In this document: positions 24,297 to 37,472 of the stretch, one piece after another
Numbering within the stretch: position 1 is the stretch's first letter
Layout: each line of letters opens with the position of its first letter
NCBI RefSeq assembly: GCF_001640805.2
Contig: NC_066843.1
Span: 314,623 to 378,622, forward strand
Origin: Lates calcarifer
Lineage: Eukaryota > Chordata > Actinopteri > Centropomidae
DNA: 64,000 nucleotides
Direction: 5' to 3'
Program-made: the position numbers and the translations under genes
Notes under the pieces: model-generated
The model's database searches: none
Told to the model about the DNA's origin: nothing
What the model saw: only the letters and a program-made list of their open reading frames with translations

Positions 24297-26229
24297 CCTC
24301 CAGATGAAGCTAGGTGTGGTGGTTGGACAGGTTAAGATGCCAAACATGCCGGGGGGTGCAGCGTCGTCCCCGGGGCCCGGAGAGCCAGTGAGCAGGTGAG
24401 GTCCAGCAGGTCGGGTTGGTTCAGAGACAATAGAGAAAGTCTCAACACTTTCTCCGGGGGGCTCCGGTGGCCAGGGCCCCTGTGCCTCCAGGTGACACCT
24501 CAGAGGCCTCTTCACCTGATGGACCGGTCCTGTCAGTCCACATGGAGCCCTGAGGACCAGACATCCAGTCAGACCTCAAACGCCTCACAGGTTTGTCCAG
24601 AGATGGGAGTGTCAGAAGGTTTGTCTTTCATCTCACTCTACATATCTGCATATCAAGAAATCCAAGATGTTTTCAGGCCTAAAGAGGTAAAACTGTCTAG
24701 TGACAGTAAAATAACGATAGAACAAAAGGCAAATGTCTGAATAAAGAAGTCAGTAAAAACAGCTGTAAAAACCTTTTAACACAATTAAACAAGAATTTTG
24801 AACCTGGTTCAGATGTTCTGGAATTTAATCCAAATTAATTCATTTTTCATTTAGAAAAACACCTTATTTACATATTTAAACAGACAATTTCCAAATTCTT
24901 GTGATACAAAAAATAATTGTCTTAATGTGAGTCATTAAGTTTTATGGTGTTTTTCTTTTTTCTATTTTAACCTTTCAAATGATTAAGTCATGGTGTTTCA
25001 CAGGCCAGAGGAGGTGAAAGAGCTAAATTTCATGTTGAAGAGGTGGATTTTTTTAGTTTTTGCCTTTGTTCCTAAAACTCCTGTGTTTTTATAAAATATT
25101 CACATTGAACAACTTGTAATCGTCTTTAACACAGAACCCAGCAGAGTTATAAACATGCAGAGAACCAAACCGTGTTTATTTTCTTAACAAAGTAAAGTCT
25201 GTCATTCTTTGCTCTGTAACCTGTCGGACTGGTTCCAACCAACATCATGCACCTTTGTAGCAGACTTACGAGGACCAACCACTATCTGACAAATGTGCTG
25301 CCTGAGGCAGCGACGAGTGTTCACTCACATGAACATGTAAAGAATGAAAGAAAATCGATGTTTGTTTTAAAGTTAAAGGCTCTCAAACCAAACAACTCAT
25401 GCAGGATTCTTCAGGTTTAGTGGGACAACAGGCCTGATACAATGAACTTTATTTATATAGCATCTTTCGCAGACCAGCTACAAAGTGCTTTACAAGACAA
25501 AATGCAAAATGAAGACAAAGGAAAACAAAACCGTTTAAAATTATACAGCAGTTTTAGAGGGAAAAAATAGCAGAAGTGCTACAAATTGGAATAAATTCTG
25601 ATGAAAAGAACATAATGGTTAAAAATAATCAAGGAAGATAAAAAATAAAAATAAGAATCAAGAGTATGACAATCTATAAAAAGGTTTTTAAAGAAGTGGC
25701 TTAAAAGCTTTTAGCCCTGAGAAGGCACATAAAGTTTTAAAGACACCACCTCTTTTTAGATGAGTTAAAATGGAGTATAGATAAATATCACTACATTCTT
25801 CAATAAGTACAGATCATTTAATACAATTATTGAGAGTATATAAGCATGATTGATTAAGTTTTGGGGTCAGGGGCTGGACATAAGACAGGTTTTCTATGAT
25901 AACTGAGGCAGGATGCGAGTCCCTATAAAAACAACGCCGATTTCTGCGTCTGCCCAGTGTTGCTAACCTTGGCTTTTGGTACAGTTTTCTTTGAGTTATC
26001 ACGATCACTTTTTATATTTTTCTGCTGCTCAACAACAAACCAAGACACTGAGAGCCCAGGTGAGAGGGTATAAACTCAATGCTCCCTCTGTTTGTTAGAA
26101 GCTCTGTTACAACCCGGATACCTCTGGTCCTTTGTTGTGATTGGCTGAGCTGCATTCAAAGCCGTTGTTTATGCTCTGTGAACACTCACATATGTTACTG
26201 CTTTTTATTTTATAAAATTTTGCCCAACA

Positions 26230-27190
26230 TACGTTACTGTGCAAGTCTTAGGCCACCACTAGCTTTGTTGTTTATCAAAGTTTTAATGACCATCCATATT
26301 TATTTTTCAGTCTCTTTATTAAGATACAAACAGGAGATATATGTACACAGTAAAATATTAACAACAAAATGGCTTCTACAGGCAAAAATCTATTTATTGG
26401 CACTACTCCCTTGGCACTAAGCACATCTTGAACTCATCTTGGAAGTTCTCTGAGCTAATCTTCTGGTATATTATACCAGGCTTCTATCAGCACTTCCCAG
26501 AGTTGTTCTTTAGATTTGGCTGTCTTTCTCTGTCCAGGTGATCCCACACTTCCTCTAGTGAGCTTGGGATCATTATCATAGGGGCAGCTGTGGCTCAGGT
26601 AGAGCAGTTGCCCACCAATCAGAAGGTTCGATTCCCGGCTCCTCCAGTCCGCCTGCCGAAGTATCCTTGGGTAAGATACTGAACCCCAAATTGCCTCTGT
26701 CATCGGTGTGTGAATGTGTGTGTCTGTGCTAGAAAGCACTATTGTATAGAACAATTGCTGTATGAATGTGTGTGAATGGGGTGAATGTGATCTGTAGTGT
26801 AAAGTGCTTTGAGTGGTTGAAAAGACTAGAAAAGTGCGATATAAGTACAGTCCATTTACCATTTATCATACTGAAAAATAAAACCATTCTCAATCAGACG
26901 CTTTCCAGAAGAAATGGCATGATGAATTATAACCCGTCTGTACTTTCAGCATTCATGATCCCATCAATTCGAACAATAGCGCCAACAACACTTTTTCTTC
27001 CATCTCTCTCCAACTTAAACTTGGATTTGTCACTCCATAATACTCTTTTCCACTGGGCCACGCCCTCTGAGGGGTTATTGCTGTATTTGAAAACCAGAAT
27101 GACACTGACAGTCTGTAGTTGGTTAACAAAGCTAAAAAAATATTTATTGCTTTATTGTGAAGCCAGTATGTTCTTGCAGGAATGACGACT
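26230..27190 (-). mobile_element. Decayed Tc1/mariner-like transposon, split by a SINE
   Basis: The minus-strand translation near 26455-26570 gives fragments such as NDPKLTRGSV and SKEQLWEVLIEAWYNIP. These match the transposase C-terminal region of fish Tc1-like elements (the NDPKHT and LW...L..AW segments). Near 26220-26260 a terminal-repeat-like GTGCAAGTCTTAGGCCACC follows a TA. Sequence on the far side of the SINE (26872-27190) continues the element. Frames are broken, so it is inactive. Confidence 0.65.
26581..26863 (+). mobile_element. tRNA-derived SINE with 8-bp target duplication
   Basis: A tRNA-like head (GTGGCTCAGGTAGAGCAGTTG ... GGTTCGATTCCC, Pol III A and B boxes) is followed by a tail ending AAAGTGCTTTGAGTGG...ATATAAGTACAGTCCATTTACC. 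The direct repeat TTATCATA flanks it at 26573-26580 and 26864-26871. It sits inside the Tc1-like remnant. Confidence 0.85.
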
Positions 27191-27412
27191 CAGTTTTGTG
27201 ATCTGATCTGAGCTGGATAACCCCCAGTCAGGTTTTGGTGGTTGAGTTTTTGTTGACCTAAGAGAATGTAATGTAATAATGTAAAGTTCACCTACATGAC
27301 CTCAGTGTCCTCACTACAGTATAATAACATATATATAATATATAGACAAGATAATAGAATAATAATAAAGAAAACAGATACACACTCAAATGGCTCAGTT
27401 CATCAGAAGTAT

Positions 27413-27418
27413 TTTATT
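27413..27418 (-). terminator. Polyadenylation signal of keratin D
   Basis: AATAAA on the minus strand, about 50 bp beyond the keratin D stop. Confidence 0.75.
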
Positions 27419-27466
27419 TGTGTATTTCTGAGAACAGTTGGTGTTGTGTTGACAGATGTTGTTGTC

Positions 27467-30409
27467 TCACAGTGTCTCAGACTTAGAGCTGACCTCTTCA
27501 CCGTCTACGACCTCTGTGGTGACGATCACCACCTTACGAGTTGTAGAGGTTGTAGAGGAAGAAGTGCTGCAGGAAAACACAGAAACAGGAGCTGTGTTAA
27601 CTTCGATCAACAGGCTAACGAAACTTCTTACATGTACCGTTATAATTTTATCTACAGTATGGACTGGTCAGCTCACCTCATCAGCTCTCCATCCAGCAGC
27701 CTCCGGTACTCTGCAATCTCCAGCTCCAGCCTGGTCTTGGTGTCCAGGAGCATCTGGTACTCCTGTCCCTGACGCTCCAGGTCGGCTCTGAGCTGGGCCA
27801 GCTGTTCCTCCAGAGAGGACACCTGCCTCTGGTAACCTGCCAACATACTGGCGTACCTGCTCTGGGTTTCTGCGAGGGTGCTTTCTAGAGACGCTTTCTA
27901 ACGGGGAGAAAAGATGGCGTCAAAGATTTATAGACTCAGTCGAGTCTAAATTAAAAATGACCAAGAGATGTTAGAAACCCACCATGCTGAGCTGTGATTG
28001 GAGCTCGATCTCCAGACTCTGCAGTGTGCGTTTGACCTCTGTGATCTCAGAGCGTGACGACTGGAGAGACTCTGTGCTGACGGCGACAGCCTTATTGACC
28101 TCCTCTGTCTGTAACAAGAAAAAAATGTGACTGTTTAAAACAACGTCTCATAGATCAGTATGCAGATGATACTCTACTGTTTTTTTGTGCACTGAACATT
28201 GCCAGTTCTTTGATAATGAGAGGTCCCAGGTGTTGCCTAGGTTTTGCTCGATGAACATATTTTATTAAGGAGGTGCTCCCTGTCTGTTGAGGTAGTTCAG
28301 ACTTCTTGCTTCCTGTTTCACTAGAAGGTAGTTATTTTTCTAATTAAATGCTGGATGAACAGTTTGTCAGCAGTAAACTAATGTTTTACTGTAAATAATA
28401 ACACTATCTTATATCATAAAGCCAGTGTCTATCTAATCTAATCAAGATTTACTTGACACCAGCAGGTTTCTAAAGCTCACCTTGGCCTGGAACCAGGACC
28501 TCCAGGTCTTTGCGGTTCTTGTTGGCGACACCCTCGTAGTGTTCTCTGATTCCAGCCATGACGGCGGACAGGTCCTGCTGAGGAGCAGCGTCCACCTCCA
28601 CGTTCACCTGTCCTCCCATCTGAGACCGCAGGGCCAGCAGGTCCTGCAGAAGAACATCCAGATCAACGAAAAGTTAGTTGATGATTAGATTTTTTTTATT
28701 TAAATATTTTTTAAATAAAACTTTGGACACTGATAAGTTGAGACTGGCATTTCTTGGAGAGTTTGAGCCTTCAAGAAAAAGTTTCAACATCTTCTGAATT
28801 TTCTTTAATCGTACTGCTTTGATAAAGGCATCCTCTATGTCACTGGTTGAAGTACTTCATAATGTATCTTAAATCAGAGTGAGCTTGCAGTTTCACACCC
28901 ACCTCCTCGTGGTTCTTCTTGAGCTGGATGAGTTCTTCCCTCAGTGCCTCGATCTGCATCTCCAGGTCGGATCTTCCCAGAGTCAGCTCGTCCAGGACCC
29001 TCCTCAGCCCGACGATGTCGGCCTCCACACCCTGACGCATGGCCAGCTCGTTCTCAAACCTGTAACGGCAGCAGCATCGGTCACATCAGCTGCTTCATCC
29101 AAAACACGAACATCACAATATCAGACACAATACTAATGAGAAGTCAATTCAAGTCAAGTCAAATTTATTTATATAGCGCAATTCACAACAGAAGTTATCT
29201 CGAGACGCTGAGAAGTTATCTCGAGACGCTGATTAAATTAAATATTCCCATAATCTGGGGGCTGTAAGCAGCAGCTGATTACTTGTAGCTCCATCAGTAA
29301 ATTCTGTTCAAGGAGATTTCTGGGTGTGGAAGGCAACAGAAAAATAAGACTTCATCTTACAGCTGTGAGTCATACTGATCTGAACTGCAGCTACTGGTGT
29401 TTGGATACTCACTTGACCTTGAAGTCATCAGCAGCCAGTTTGGCATTATCGATTGACAGGTAGAGAGATCCGTTTATGCGGGTGGCGTCAAAGATCTGAA
29501 AACAGAAGGAGTACAGATTTAGGATGTTTTTCATTTAATTCACTGATATCAACAAGTCTCTAAAGGGTGAACACAAAGTTTTGTGAGGCAGCTGCACATC
29601 TGATTAAAAAAAAAAGAAGATAAGACTATGTAAGTAAAAGTCAAATTTCCCCCTCTTGTTTTAGTGGTTTTCTGTTCATGCAAAACCAGATGCAGAGCCT
29701 GAGTGCTGCGGTTGCAGGTGGCCTCGGTGTAGTTTGGGTGTGGCTGCACCTGTATTCATCCCTACAGGAAACAACGAGTCATGTCCGTGTGCGGCTGCAA
29801 CTGTGCACCTGCCTCAGGGTGTTTCATGTCAGTAAGGACGGAGCTTTTGTGCCGGAGAAGATTTACTTTTAAGCATAAAAAGCTTTCAGACAAAAGGAGC
29901 ATCTTCAGTTTCATGCAGAGTTCTTATCTTGATATTTTCACATGATCTCATATTTCTAGTCTTTCTTTCTTGTCTCTGCTATAGTCTTAGACAAATCTGA
30001 GTACAGAATCAGAACCTGGTCTCACCTGGTCTTGCAGCCCACTGATGACAGCCTTGTATGCAGAGCAGTCGTGGCCCTCAGGTTTGGTCTTGCTCTCCAG
30101 GAACTGTCTGATCTTCAGCTCCAGCTCGGCGTTGGCCTTCTCCAGGTTGCGCACCTTCTCCAGGTAGGAGGCCAGACGGTCGTTCAGGTTCTGCATGGCC
30201 ATCTTCTTATTGTCACTGATGTCGATGGCGTCAGCCAGGTTGAAGCCTCCTGCAGCAGCACCACCGCCAGCAGCAGAAGAGAAGCTCCTGGCAGCACTTG
30301 TGCTGGAGATGCGGACCCCATGGCCTCCAGAGCCACCGTACACGCTTGGGGCCTTCATGGACCCGAGGAGGCTGCCCCTGGTTGAGCTGGTGCGATAAAT
30401 GCTGGCCAT
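27467..30409 (-). CDS. Type I keratin D (one-base frameshift in exon 4)
   Basis: Exons on the minus strand: 30026-30409, 29413-29495, 28903-29059, 28481-28643, 27983-28108, 27677-27897, 27467-27566. A short Ser/Gly/Ala-rich head is followed by [20 protein letters not shown] and a linker with [19 protein letters not shown]. The rod ends [12 protein letters not shown], and the tail carries [18 protein letters not shown]. Six exons fit the type I pattern. Exon 4 is 163 bp instead of 162. One extra base near 28497-28502 sits in the codons for DLE-WFQAK. Read literally, translation leaves frame and stops early in exon 5, losing coil 2. With 162 bp the protein would be 410 residues. The rest of the gene, promoter and polyadenylation signal look intact. 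The exon 6 acceptor is TAG rather than CAG. Closest relative in the window is keratin C. Confidence 0.88.
29155..29235. repeat. SINE-tail-like fragment in a keratin D intron
   Basis: CAAATTTATTTATATAGCGC plus AGAAGTTATCTCGAGACGCTG duplicated in tandem. This is a common teleost repeat tail. It lies between the 157-bp and 83-bp exons. Confidence 0.55.
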
Positions 30410-30471
30410 GGTAGAGGAGTTTGCCTGCTCTGGATGGAGAGGAGAGAATGCAGGAGAGATGGGACACAGCT

Positions 30472-30479
30472 CCTTTTAT
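30472..30479 (-). promoter_or_regulatory. TATA box of keratin D
   Basis: ATAAAAGG on the minus strand, about 65 bp upstream of the ATG. It is among the closest to the TATA consensus in the cluster. Confidence 0.65.
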
Positions 30480-30619
30480 GCCTCCCTGAAAGTGAGGGAG
30501 GGGTTCAGAGTCCAGCCCCCATCACATGCCTCAGGGCAAGACACACATGTCGAACCAGCAGAAGGATGTCAAACAACCGCAGCAGCCACAAACCAGTCAC
30601 AGCAGGAATTTAAAGTATA

Positions 30620-33600
30620 GGCCTGTTGTACAACAATATCACATCCGCAACCATGTGTTTGCTCTGCTATCTGTATCTGAAATGTCTTTCAGGTGACTCA
30701 GTAATGTCGTTTGTTCAGGTGTATCTTCTTCACTGCAAACCTGATGAAATCTAATCTGCTTCAGACTTTTGCACATTTCAAACCTTCAACCCTTGACTCC
30801 TCTCTGCATGTCCAAACCTGTCTGCTGTCCCTAAGCTGCTTGTGTTTCTTTGGACCATACAGGACTATAAACAGGCTCCCTTCTCTCTCCTGTTATTGTA
30901 CAAGCAAACAATGAAATGCTTTGTGTCAGCTCCTCATTCAGCCTCGGTTTGCTGTGACAAAACGCAGCAGGAAATGAGCCGTTATTTACCCTGCGGCTGG
31001 TTCACAGTAAAATTAGTTTATGAGAAGTTTTGTCTGAAAAAGAGTCGAAACTCAGATCCAGAAAAACCACTGACAACCTCCATCATGTAATTTGTTAATT
31101 AATCTTCATTTAACCAGACAGAATCACGTAAATCATGTTTGTGAAAACATATGACAATCTCATAAAATATTATGCCAAGGGTTTCCAACCTTTTTGGTTT
31201 GTGCCCTCATGTCATGTTTCAGATTTCCTAAAACATTTTCCCTTTAAACTGCTCATATAGTTTCTCTGCAGTAACAGTTTGGTAAAGTGTCCAATATTTC
31301 ACAACCCAACTCCAAAACCTGAGAACAGATCAGTGAATTCAGAATTTTTTTTTATTTCCTCTCTCCTCATATTTATTTGTTGTCCCTTTTTGGGGGTTCG
31401 ACCCCTATGTTGGGAATCACTGGACTGTACTATAAATCTAACTGCAGCCACTGGGAACATTTTACTGCACAGAACCGGTACTTTTACTTTGGTACTGTCA
31501 GTACATTTTGCTATTAAGAAATTTTTGATTGTCCATTTACTTAAGTGTTATTTTGAATCCAGTGCTTATAAGTACAATGAAGTATTTTTATTTTGCAGCC
31601 AGCATTGAGAGCTGTAGAAGAAGAATTAGAATACTATTTATTAAAGTTACACTAGAAAGTGTAAAGTAAAAGTCCTGTAATTGAACTTTACAAAGTATAA
31701 TGAGTGAAATATTGTGTAGAAATCTTGTTAGAGAGGTTGTATTATTTTTATTAATGTGTAAATTACATTGTTGGATTTTTGTTTTTTATTATGTAGCTGT
31801 GTATGCTTTGCATGTAAAATGGGAGCATAACAACATATACATTTTGCCATTTTAAATCCCAGTGTGTTAGAGCCATAAAACAAAATCATCCAAAAATGTC
31901 CTCACTTAAAAAAATGTCTCAATTTCCAAATAAATCTAAAATTTCTTTTAAAAAAATCTTACTTTTTCTCTGAAAACATTTTCATGTCATGTCCTAAGTT
32001 TCATAAAATGTCTCCACTTAAAATATCCTCAGTTTTCAATGACTTGAAATATGCTTCACTCCTGTGTTTATTTTTGTTTTATTTTATCTTGAGTAAATAT
32101 TTGCTGTTTCTTTTAACTTCTGACTTTAAATTATTTGTTTGTCTTGGATTCTGAGCAGGTTTCCTGAGTTCTTTATCAAGTTTTGTTGGAATAGTTTTCA
32201 GTGTAAACCTGTAACACTGAGCAGGTTAAAATGACTCACTCCATCTGAATGCTCGTCCTCTGGTAGTAAAACCAGCCAGTGTGTTTTTACAAGCATTTCA
32301 AACTGGCACGCACAACACAGGCAAATCTTCAATGAGTGTCACCATGGTTACCTGGCCTCCTTCAGTGTTGATGTAATGAGAGTAAATACGCCGGTGGCTG
32401 TTTTAAAGTGGAAGATCAACTCCAGCTGATTACAGCTTTACAGGCTGCAGACTTCTGTAGGGACTTAGTTTGTGTGTAAAGTTGTGTTTTTGTAAGGACC
32501 AGCTTTTTTTTTTTTTGAAAGTTAAGACATTTTTTAAAAGATCAGGACATTCCTTGGAAGTGAGGACACGTTTTTGGAAAGTGGGTATTTTTTTTAGTGA
32601 AACTGAGGACATTTTTTTCATGTCCTCAGTTTGCACTTGATTTTAGGGTTAACATTAGATTTAGGTTTAATTCAGATTTATTTTTCGTTGGACAGTGCCC
32701 CTGCTACAGTCAAACTGTAAAAAATGTCCCCATAGGTCAGCTGTGCCAGCGGTTTATCACATCCCATAGTTGTTTATTGTTCACCGACCTCTAGTGCCTA
32801 TTATAATAATGACAGGAGAAAAGGAGGATGTCAGGTATTGTAATATAAAGGCCGACAAAGCACAATGAAGGTCCTCTCATTTTAACCTCTTTGCCTAAAA
32901 TTAATCAAGTAGTTTTTGTACCTAAACCCAACCAAACCATGACTGTTCCTTAAGTTTTGTGTTTTGTTTTCTTCTGACGACAAAGGCGCAGTATGCCTTC
33001 AACAGGTCGTATCGGGGTTATGGACAAATGATTTATATGGTTGTGTTCAGACAGTGATGGCCTCCACTCTTCTTTTATAAATTAGAGCCAGAGGCTGTGT
33101 TGATTAGATAAACAACAATCCTCACAATCAGGGATGTAGCCAGGATTTTAGAGATACTGTAGTCATGGGTACAAACTGAAACAAACAACCTCATCCACCT
33201 GATAAAGTTTTGGCTTGTCACCAACCAAACTCAATTAAATTTTCTAAGCATTGAAAGAAAATTCTCCACATTTTGCATTTTTGCCTGTTTTCTTTCAGTC
33301 TCCAGTTGTGCTCCTTATGATTTGTGGTCTCTCTCAAAACTACTATGTTAAAAAAAACAGTGACATTTACATAGGTTTAAAAAAAACAAAGACCAATGAA
33401 GTTATTTTTCCACATTATGGTGAGTAAGATAAACTCCTGCAAACCTTTAATACTATTTCTCTCTCAAGTCTTTTGGACTTACATTTTTACTAGAATCAGT
33501 TAGGGATGGGATAATATATGATTTTACCACCCGTTGCGGCTTTTAAAATACAACAAATTCATTGTTGTAAATTTCCACCATCGGAATAATTGTGAATGGG

Positions 33601-34650
33601 TATGATTGTTAATATCATGACGAATTACTTTTTTAAAAATCTGTTTAGCCAACATACAGTCCTGTAGTGATTTTTGAATTGCCACAAGGGGGAGCTGCAT
33701 CTTTCCAGTCGTTACAAAATACTAAGCCTGTCACCATGAAGGCTCGGCTCGCCCACTGTATCCCCCGCAACAGAAAGTTAAATTGGGTCGAACAACCTCC
33801 AGTTTGAGCTCCTATCTGTATGACAACCATCTATCCATCAGTGTTGATGTTTATCTAAATGTTTGTTACATAATGATACTGTTTTCATCACCAGTGAATT
33901 AAGCTAATGTTAGCCAGGTAATGTTAGCTATGTAGCTAAACAGCAAATAGTGGAGTTGCGGTCTCTGGAGAATTGACTGCCGTTTACCACAGCTTTTCTT
34001 TTATTGTCAACCGTAACATTAATTTGACCACAGCCTATAAGGAACAGTTAAAATCATTCTAAGAGTTGGGGCACCCCCATAGCTGAATGGTTGGGACATG
34101 TACCGCATGGGCCTTAGTGCTTTGAGCAGCTGGTCCCCGGTTTGACTCCCAATCTGGTTGGATCTTTGCTGCATGTCATTCACGTTTCCTGTCTCTCTCT
34201 CACAGTCCTATCTAATCAAATCTAAGAATTTAAAGTATATTTTAATGATTATTGCAATAATATCTATCACAACTATGCTGGCCAGGATAATCGTGACATG
34301 CCTAGAATCAGTGTCCTTTTAAATTGTCATGGGCTGTTTACTGCAGGGAAAGAGATGTTTATATTTTACATTACGTTTTTTGACAGAGCTGTGGCCCCGT
34401 GCACAGGTATCTCATATTTGTTTTATTGTTAGTGAGACGGTTGATATTTTGATGACATAATATCTTAAAGAGTGAACTATACCTAATCGGGTAAAGGAAA
34501 ATAATCACATTTTAATGGTAAACTAAATTTTTTTTTTGTTTTTTAATTATCTTATTCCTGCACATTGTTAACGCCTGGGGTGCCAACTTCTTGATGCTGC
34601 ACCTAGCGGTCATTAGAGGAACTGCAGCCCCTTTAGGTGAAAAACAAAAA
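30620..34650. other. Intergenic DNA between keratins D and E
   Basis: No gene seen. Contents: a GGTTTCCAACCTTTTTGG-type dispersed repeat piece near 31180 (related sequence near 607 and 39155), a GAAAGTGAGGACATTTTT-type degenerate repeat near 32490-32630 and a SINE at 34065-34220. The rest is AT-rich. Confidence 0.55.
34065..34220 (+). mobile_element. tRNA-derived SINE
   Basis: The head ATAGCTGAATGGTTGGGACATG with the B-box-like GGTTTGACTCCC is followed by TTTGCTGCATGTCATTCACG and a CTCTCTCTCACAGTCC tail, a form common in percomorph genomes. TCTAAGA occurs on both sides (34058-34064 and 34221-34227). Confidence 0.8.
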
Positions 34651-34692
34651 CACAATAGAAGAGGTTTTATTTTGAAAGCGCCTCAGCAGACT

Positions 34693-34698
34693 TTTATT
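34693..34698 (-). terminator. Polyadenylation signal of keratin E
   Basis: AATAAA on the minus strand, about 50 bp after the stop. A second AATAAA follows about 25 bp further on. Confidence 0.75.
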
Positions 34699-34747
34699 TG
34701 CATGTTTATGTCTGTGTGAGAGCAGAGAGAGCGCCTCCTGCTGGTGC

Positions 34748-37387
34748 TCACAGGGCCTCGGAGATGGTCTCTTTGGAGCTCACCACCATTCCATCCACCA
34801 GCTCCTCTACGACAGTGATGATTTTCTGTTTGGTGACAGAGGTGGAGACGGGGGCTGCGGAGGCGGAGGCGGAGGCGGAGGTGGAGGAGGACATGGAGGA
34901 GGACATGGAGGAGGAAAAGGCAGATGAGGAAGAGGCGCTGCAGGAAAGAGAAACAGGAGTCAGATTTTGCGGTTTTGTCAGATTTTTTCTAGACATTCAT
35001 TCTCAGTTAATTTCTACAGCTGCAAAAAGTCTTTACGGACACTGATGCACAACAACTAGCATCATTTCACAAAATCCTTTTGGTGCTTATTTGAGCCTGT
35101 AATCTTGGGATATCTCAAACCTGGAAATAATAATGAAGAAATATAAAATGTACTTTGTCCCTGCTTCATTTTATTTTTGGGGCAGTTTGTCAATTTTAAT
35201 GACTTAGTAATCAATTACTGAGCTTTAGTGTCCTTAGTGCCTTAGAGAGGTTGGATATGAGAACAAAGTCATTCTCAGAGAGCTAAAGATGTCTCACCTG
35301 CCGCCGCCCTCTCCGTCCAGCAGCCTCCTGTACTCAGCAATCTCCATCTCCAGTCTGGTCTTGATGTCCAGCAGCATCTGGTACTCGTTGGCTTGTCTCT
35401 CCAGGTCAGCCTTCAGCTGCACCAGCTGCTCCTCCATCATGATCACCTGGTTCTGGTAACCCGCCAGCTGCATGGCGTACCGGTTCTGAGTCTCAGCCAG
35501 GGTGCCCTCCAACCCGGCTTTCTGCAGAAGAAAGAGTGAGAGGATGGTTCAGTTTGTTTATTGCCTCAGAAAAAATCTTAAATGATGACAAGAAAACGTG
35601 TCCTGAGATTCAATGCTCACCATGCTGAGCTGCGACTGAAGCTCGATCTCTAGGCTCTGTAGCAACCGTTTGAGGTCTGTTATCTCTGATTTGGATGTCT
35701 GGATGGTTTCTGTGCTGGCTGCTACTTCTTTGTTTAGTGTTTCTGTCTGTAGAGAGGGAAAAGACAACAGCATGGTCATAACATGTTTACTGGCAGAAAT
35801 ATTCATTTACTACTCAAATATTTCAGTTTGGACCAACAAATGTGACAGAACATCACATTCTCACCTTTTGTTGGAACCAGGCCTCGAGGTCTTTGCGGTT
35901 CTTGGCGGCGATGGACTCGTAGTGTTCTCTGATCTCTTCCATGATTGCCGTGAGATCCTGCTGAGGACCGGCGTCCACCTCCACGTTGACCTGACCGCTC
36001 ATCTGATTTCTCATTGCCATTAGTTCCTACAAACCAACAACAATACGGTGGAAGTGAGGATTCAGTGCTCACAAAACCTTTATCCGACTGCAGCAATCCT
36101 TCTTCCGCTAAGATGTTTCTAGTGTCTGAGGGAACTGTTTAATAATCTCTGAGAGGACACCAACCTCCTCGTGGTTCTTCTTGAGGAAGATCAGCTCCTC
36201 CTTCAGACCTTCGATCTGCATCTCCAGGTCGGACCTGGCCAGAGTCAGCTCGTCCAGGACTCTCCTCAGCCCAGCAATGTCGGCCTCCACCGACTGACGC
36301 ATGGCCAGCTCGTTCTCGAACCTGAGCAACAAACATGAGGTTCATTTCTAAATCTATACCACTCTCACTGGATCAGAGATACAACTTTTCTTTGTTATTG
36401 ATTATTTATTGGTCATTGGTCATGCCAAACTTCGCCAGAGTTGTACAGATTTATTTTGCCTCCTCTGATCTCAAGATCTGCATCAAGTTTTGCAGTTTTA
36501 AATCTTGATGTCACTGGCCTTTAATGCTAATTTCAGATTCACTTGTAGCCAAACAATAATGAATGAATTCACTCACTTGAGCCTGAAGTCATCGGCAGCC
36601 AGCTTGGCATTATCAATGGAGAGGTAGATGCCACCGTTGATTTTGGTAGAGTCCTGGATCTGGGGGATGAAAGAGGAAAGAGATGCTGTTAGATTTCAGT
36701 CTTCGCTCTTAAAGTTCTCTGTTCAGGTTGGTGGACAAAGTAGCAGCAGACAAAAAACATGATATTTGATCTCAGTTGGAGCAGAGGTTAAAGGTACATT
36801 TTCAGATTTCTTTTCAGTCAGCAAGTGTTGACTGTTGTTTATCTCACCATTAAACCTGAGCTCTGATGCTGTGACATTTCCTAAATCATTTCTCTCAATG
36901 TTGTTTCTACAGGAAGTTCCTGTTCAACAGACTTTGATGGTGAGCCTACCTTTCCCTGCAGGTCTGCGATGGTAGCAAAGTAGGCACTGTAGTCTCTGGC
37001 GGAGGGGGAGGCCTTGCTCTCCAGGAACTGCCTGATCTTCAGCTCCAGCTCGGCGTTGGCCGCCTCCAGCTTGCGGACTTTCTCCAAGTAGGTAGCCAGA
37101 CGGTCATTCAGATTCTGCATGGTGGCCTTCTCGTTGGTGGAGATGTCCATGCTGTTGGCGTCACCGCCGCCGAATCCAAAACCACCAGCTCCACCTCCTC
37201 CGCCACTTCCTGCACTGTAGCTGTAGCCAAAGCTAGCTCCACCACCGCCGCCTCCGCCATGCATGGACATGGAGGAGCCACCGGTGGAGATCCGGACATA
37301 ATTGCCACCAGCACCGCCGTGCATGGACCTACTGCTGCTCATGTAGGCGCCGCCGCCAACAGATCTGGTGCCTCTGTGGAGGGCCAT
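34748..37387 (-). CDS. Type I keratin E
   Basis: Exons on the minus strand: 36950-37387, 36577-36659, 36165-36321, 35865-36026, 35621-35746, 35298-35521, 34748-34937, all in frame, giving 459 residues. The head is long and Gly/Ser-rich. The rod starts [20 protein letters not shown] and ends [12 protein letters not shown]. The tail is the longest of keratins B-E (about 64 residues). It has a Ser/Ala/Met low-complexity run from GGAGGC-type repeats, then [19 protein letters not shown]. The frame is open for 80 codons upstream of MALHRGT, but the TATA box at 37473-37481 places transcription start inside that stretch, so MALHRGT is the chosen start. Exon 6 is 224 bp and uninterrupted. Its [16 protein letters not shown] linker groups it with A and B. 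Confidence 0.95.
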
Positions 37388-37472
37388 GACTGTGTCTGGT
37401 GATGAGGATGAAGGAGGCTGTCTTTCTGCTTCAGCTAGAGAGGAGAAAGTGGAGAGCTGAGAGAGAGGCAGA

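Larger units (their letters stand above)
24600..27400. other. Intergenic DNA between keratins C and D
   Basis: No keratin or other gene seen. It holds a TTATTTATATAGC...AAAGTGCTTTACA tail typical of fish SINE-like repeats (about 25448-25500). It also holds a decayed Tc1-like transposon with a nested SINE (26230-27190). Confidence 0.6.
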
